Shown here one piece after another: positions 59,101 to 64,000 of a DNA stretch of 64,000 nucleotides. Each line of letters starts with the position of its first letter. Positions within the stretch are counted from its first letter, which is position 1. The position numbers and the translations under genes were made by a program. This DNA comes from Salarias fasciatus. Its lineage: Eukaryota > Chordata > Actinopteri > Blenniiformes > Blenniidae. Below the pieces are notes generated by a model. The model ran no database searches. It was not told the origin of the DNA and saw only the letters and a program-made list of their open reading frames with translations. Location of the stretch: contig NC_043756.1 of the NCBI RefSeq assembly GCF_902148845.1, positions 28,108,450 through 28,172,449 on the forward strand. Direction: 5' to 3'.

Positions 59101-61296
59101 GGTGTGTGTCTGGCCGAGGCGCAGAGACCTGCAGGAGGAAGGAGACGGGTCACATGGCGTCCTCACACCAGCTCTCTTTGATCCCCCCCCCCGCCCGCCC
59201 CAACGATAGGGGCTGCAAATCTCAGCCGCTCAGGCCACAATCTTGTGACTGCTTACTACAGACCTGCTTATATAATCCATTTCCAGGCTGGTCCGGAAAA
59301 CACCATCCGCTACTTCCACACATATCAGAAAGTTGCAGTTGCATATTTGTGTGTGTTTTTTTTTTTTAAGACTCTCGAACCGCATTCTGAGTACATTTGT
59401 GGAAAAAAATAAAATTTTCGCTGTCAGGAACCCAAAACAAGGCTTCAGCATTGATCTATGAGACAATAACAGTTCCTAAAAGGCAGTTACATCAGGCTGG
59501 AGTCTGGAAAAATGAGAATTATCAATGAGACGGTGTCGTCAAAACATGTTCTTGTCTGATCTGCAGAGAAACAAAACAGACATACAACAAGGAAATCTTC
59601 TAATGGTTTGGATTAAAAACAAGAAAAAAGTTTATTGTGAGATGATTTTCTAAAATTGAAGTGTTCATGCAGATTTTGTAAATGATCTACGTTTCAAACA
59701 TCACTCACAAAAAGCAGGAACTGTTTGAAACAGATACTTTCTTACACCCGGGGACTATTTCTTGACTTACTGTCATGATCAGAAACACCCCTCACCATGT
59801 TTTCACATGTTAAACACTATTAAATATTAGATTTAATTTTTTTTTTTTTGAAAAACACAGAATTCCTCATGCCAGTGACAATCATGACTTTTGAAGTCTG
59901 TGGGAGGTACCGACAGACTCACCTGGCCCGGCAGCCGCAGCCTCGGCAGCGGGAGACGATCCGAACCAGCGAGATATGAAGCCGCGTTTCTGCGACGCCG
60001 CCGCGGCCGACTGGAGGTGTTCTGGTGACTGAACCGCCGAGGGTTTCATTTCAGCCGTGGGCGACGGTGCGCCGCCACCCGCCAAAGCCGCCACTGCCGG
60101 CTGAGGTGCGGGAGAGGCCGTCGACGCCGGCGACTGAGGGAGCGCCTGGGGGGGGACGGGAGGCTGCGGGGTGCTGGGGCTGGAGCTGCCCGTCGAGGCG
60201 CCGCTGGGGGGGACGACCGGCGACTGAGAGCCCGAGGACGGGCTCTGACCGTTGGCCGGACCGGGAGAGCCGAAGCCTTTACTGCGAGACTCCAGGTTCT
60301 CCAGGAAGCTGTGAAGGTCAAACCAAGAGCGTGAGAGAGACCCGAGATACAGCAGCCTGAATGTCAGAGGTCAGCAGCGCCGTGCAGGACTGGAGAGAAG
60401 CTCAAAACGTCTCAACAGGCTCAAAATGGCACAGTCAAGCTGGTCCGCTTCAGTCTGGGAGGTTTTCCGAGTCGTGCCGCTTTAGGATTGGGTTCTGTCT
60501 TCAAAATCAATAACATGCTTCTGATAGACATCTGTAGTTCACATCTGGCTGCTTCATTAGTGTGACACTACGACACACAACTATGCTTCGAGTGAAAATG
60601 TATTATTTTAAGTTTTGTGCTGCCACGACAATGTTTTGAAAAGGACATGTATTTATGCAGAAATGGCAGAAATGCTGAAGCTGTGATAATAATGAACTCT
60701 CAGGAGAAAACGGACTGGGAGCCACGACACTCTGCAGAGAGTCATTATTGTTCCATCTACTGGAACATGTCCTGAAAGACTATTTACTGAGACAGCGTTC
60801 CAGAAAAAAATGGGTTTTTTTTCCCCATTTCCATGGAGATGGAGTCGAAACATTTTCAAATTGTTTCTTTTTCAGTGGCCATAAGCGCCGCTGTCACGTC
60901 AACAGAACCACTGTTGCAGAAAGGGTGCACGTTCCTCTTTATCTTTCATCTAAGAGCAGCCAAAAAATAACTTGGGAAACATTTGTACATTAAAATTCTG
61001 TAGGAGAAAGAAACCTTTGTTGAAGGAAATCTCATGAATCTGTGTAAAATGTAACATGTGGCTGATGGGGGCGGAGCTGCCTCCGTACAGTCGCGGATCG
61101 AGAGAAATGAAAGTGGACGTTACATGTCGTAGTTCTGATCCTCCGTCTCCTGCTGCACACACAGCTCCTCCAGCGTGGCGTCCATGTCCAGCTGGTTGGT
61201 CTCCAGCTGCCTCAGCAGCGTCTCCCTCTGCACGGACACATGCAGGACGTGAGCTCGACGCCGCACACGCTTCAGCGTGCACAGATCAAGTCTCCG

Positions 61297-61333
<37 letters not shown>

Positions 61334-63154
61334 GATGGCAGTAAATACCAACCTGCAGCTGGAGGAAGGGGATGTTGAAGAACCGGTGCAGGTACTTCAA
61401 GCCGAAGCCGTTCTTCATGGACGACTCGGCGTAGTGGATGTAAGACGAGCCCATCGGTCTGACGGGAGACAGAAAGAAAACAGTCGACACTCTGAACTGC
61501 GGCGATTCCAAACCAACAAGGTTCAACGGATCGACGATGAAGGAAACCAGTTTTCTAATCCTGGGCGTTCCCCGGTCCGTCTACCTGTTGAGTCCGGCGA
61601 TCAGGTCCCGGATGTCGTCGGGCAGGATGACCCGGTGCTCGCCCATGTCTCTGTGGTTCCCCAGCACGCACACGGGAACGTGCGTGGGCACTTTGGGCAG
61701 CTCCCGCAGGATGTAGTTAAACGTCCTGCAAACAGGAGCACAGCGGTTCATCTGCAGGCAGGTTCAACAGCACAACTCAAAGAAACCATGAAGCGGCTAA
61801 AAAAAAACCGCTGCGTTCACTCATCAGCACAGTTCACAGAGACGCAAAGAAGTGATAATAATGTATATTTGCATGGAAATAAACTTTTAAATAGCTATTG
61901 TAGAGATATTCTAATACCTAAAACCTTCGAGATAAATGGTATCAGTGAAGCACGTTCACAAAACGTGTTGAAGAAGAGAGAAAGTGTGATGATCAGTTTG
62001 AACCTGACTTCAATGACACTGCATGATGTTTTTATGCTAATAAGCTTTCAAAGTCCCATTTATTCCCGCCGGACGCTGGAAATAGATATGCTGGGATTTA
62101 TTTGGAGGGCTTCTCCACTTTGAAGCTCTCAGCGTTTCTGTCGCATGCAGACGATCGCAGACTCTTACCACTGCTTGGTAATGTCAAACATCATGATGAC
62201 TCCATTGCAGTTCTTGTAGACGTCCAGGAACTCGGCATCCAGAGCCACCTCGTCCGACTACACACACACACACACACAAACACAGACAGACACGATAGTC
62301 GAAGCGAAAGAGAAATGCATGACCTACATTCTACAAGTCAGCTTTTTCAGTCCAGAACACATGACAGCCATGTGATACTCACCTCTTGGGGCTCGTTCTC
62401 CAGTTTTAAGTTGTCCCCGCGCCGTTTCCCTTTGCCTGAGAGAACAGTCAAGCACACGGGTTAAAGCTGGAGACAAAGGGAACAGAAAGTCTCCTTCTGA
62501 AGTTAGTCCCTTGCTTTAGTTCACGGTCAGTGAAGCAAGCAGAGCAGCAAAAACCCGCTTTTCATAAGGAAAAAGCATCACTTTGAAGACACACGCTGCC
62601 CTTTGAACACACACTGCTGGCACTGAGGTGACAGTTTGGGTTATTTGAAGTGAGGTTCTTAATGATAGGGAGTATGGTGTACAGTCGATGAGGGGAGGGG
62701 GGGCACCAATTCTCACTTCTTTAATATATGCATGTTCTCCAAACTTGTTTCCCCAAACTCCACCCACTGCACACGTTACCTCGAGCGACCCCACCTTCAA
62801 AAAATCCAAACCATCCCTTGAAGTGACGGCTGGCACGGCGCAGATGAACAGGCCCGAGCAGAAAACAAACCGGCCATTCTCTGCCACAAAGCCGACGTTA
62901 TTTACATTCAGATAAGCGTGGGAGGGAGGCGGAGGGAGAAACCCACGGCACACACGCTTCTACACACTATAGCAGCGCTCACCTACACCTTCGGGAAGAG
63001 GATATTTTTGGCCTGAGATGAGTGCGAGAAGGTGCAGAACAGACAGACAAGAAGACAGCATCAACGCCGAGGACAGGAGAACCAATGAGCATCTGCCTGG
63101 TGTGTCGGCGGAACGGCAGCAGCAGGAGGACTTCTCACGGACTTTTGACTGACA

Positions 63155-63192
<38 letters not shown>

Positions 63193-63249
63193 AACACTCA
63201 CCTTTGTCTACCACGTCCCACACCTCCACCTTCACCACATCATCAGTAG
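56107..63249 (-). CDS. rabl6: Rab-like protein 6 (RABL6/PARF), 3' part; 5' exons beyond the right edge
   Basis: GTPase-like nuclear/cytoplasmic protein. Exons in coding order: 63249-63202, 62435-62383, 62257-62169, 61725-61585, 61458-61353, 61227-61124, 60308-59923, 59067-58908, 58680-58477, 57586-57325, 57179-56993, 56436-56378, 56304-56107. They give 664 codons plus stop, all in phase. The GTPase-like part has DDVVKVEVWDVVDKG, KNCNGVIMMFDITKQW, VPVCVLGNHRDMGEHRVILP, AESSMKNGFGLKYLHRFFNI and LLRQLETNQLDMDATLEEL. Downstream come a Ser/Pro-rich linker, VQSVDDFVPDERLDRSFLED, QQMLSFVMDDPDFESEASDT, DADLFGLGF, a Lys-rich nuclear-localisation-like tail and DELEDFLGGG...DYEEL at the end. The P-loop exon and start (about 90 residues) are missing because the window ends. 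The donor after 56993 must be GC (AAG|GCAAGC). Confidence 0.95.
60309..61123 (-). other. rabl6 intron with family-B repeat
   Basis: 815-bp intron. At about 60795-60915 it has GTTCCAGAAAAAAATGGG, CCATTTCCATGGAGATGG and TTTTTCAGTGGCCATAAGCG, matching the family-B motif order at 28185 and 31425. Confidence 0.5.
61302..61330 (-). repeat. (CA)n microsatellite in rabl6 intron
   Basis: About 14 CA units (TG in the sense of the gene), 23 bases downstream of the donor after the exon ending at 61353. Confidence 0.9.
63159..63191 (-). repeat. (GT)n microsatellite beside a rabl6 donor
   Basis: About 16 GT units, (CA)n in the sense of the gene, starting 10 bases after the donor of the exon ending at 63202. 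Confidence 0.9.
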
Positions 63250-64000
63250 CTGAGACAAACAAGAGGGCGGATTCATTACTCAGGCAGAGAAAAGAAAGAC
63301 AAACAAGCTGATCTCAAAACTAAAGACACTGAACAGATACTGAACGGTGCCTTCTGGTCGTCTGAACTCGGAATAACGTCAAATCTGCAAACACAAAGCT
63401 TGAGACGGGGTTAAAAAAAACCTTGAATTCAGGGGGGAAAAACACTTTATTGTACAGGGATCAGGTAAAATGGTGCCATTCTTAACTTTCCCTTTCAACT
63501 TTAAATTACTGACACACAGCGGACGTAATGAAGATTAGTTTTTTTCTCAAAACGAAACAACTATGGAGAATACATAAAACCTTAAATGATACTTTCTGGT
63601 GCCAAATACAGTGAAACTCGAGTTCTGACCTCGAGCAGTCCGTGTTTTCACAACCTCCACCAAGCTCAAACTCCTCACTGCAACAAAAATGTGTCAAGGT
63701 TTCCACAACTTCTGCTGAACTCTGGAAGTCAGAGTTCAAAGTTGGTTTTATGATCAAGACGTTCAGAGGAGTGGTGTCAAACATGAGGCCTGTGGACCAA
63801 AACTGGTCAAAAAGAGGCTTCAATAGGGCCAAACCAGAAACAAAATGGTTAAAAAAAAAAAAAAAAAAAGATGAGGAAACACTGACTTAGAGCCAGACTT
63901 CTTCAGAGTAGCGGAAACGACAACACTGAGGCTCGGAGACATCGGTGACGCTGCCATCAAAGCTAGCTACCGCACTGCTTACTAGCTTTAGCTTTAAAGA
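63250..64000 (-). other. rabl6 intron at the right edge, with family-A fragment
   Basis: No further rabl6 exon found before the edge. AGTGGTGTCAAACATGAGGC at 63771-63790 starts a family-A fragment, and CTTTCTGGTGCCAAATACAG (63590-63609) is another piece of its interior. An A-run lies at 63851-63869. Confidence 0.5.

Overview
This window is ordinary vertebrate nuclear DNA, most likely from a teleost fish. It has spliced genes with short introns, GT-AG splice sites and many (CA)n/(GT)n microsatellites. It also has small hAT-type transposons and interspersed repeats of kinds familiar from fish genomes. There are no operons, phage, CRISPR or other prokaryotic features. I saw no retrovirus-like, Polinton-like or toxin fossils.

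I resolve eight protein-coding genes by splicing open frames against remembered vertebrate homologues. From left to right they are: dph7 (+, 1196-4519), mrpl41 (-, 5472-5879), pnpla7 (+, 9090-21106), a CD53-like tetraspanin (+, 25174-27980), araf (-, 33373-40342), imp4 (-, 43905-47411), an immunoglobulin V-set receptor (+, 48937-52429) and the 3' two thirds or more of rabl6 (-, 56107-63249, running off the right edge). For the first six, the exons I chose sum to a multiple of three. Where I remember the human length they also match it closely: dph7 440 aa, mrpl41 135, pnpla7 1320, araf 609, imp4 291.

Dph7, mrpl41, pnpla7 and rabl6 are together at human 9q34.3, so the window keeps part of that block. 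Araf (human X), imp4 (human chromosome 2), the tetraspanin and the Ig receptor are interleaved, as expected after teleost rearrangement. The genes have unrelated jobs: eEF2 diphthamide synthesis, mitochondrial translation, lysophospholipid hydrolysis at the ER, membrane organisation in leukocytes, MAPK signalling, ribosome biogenesis, immune recognition and Rab-like GTPase signalling. They are not a pathway. Three convergent pairs (dph7/mrpl41, tetraspanin/araf, Ig receptor/rabl6) have candidate poly(A) signals 56 to 840 bases apart.

The most notable points are: a one-base frame break in the transmembrane exon of the Ig receptor; a complete-looking 933-bp hAT-type element with 8-bp target duplication inside that same gene; two introns (imp4, rabl6) that appear to use GC instead of GT donors; dinucleotide repeats packed directly against splice sites; and several families of dispersed elements with recognisable ends. 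I did not find evidence of a novel biological system.
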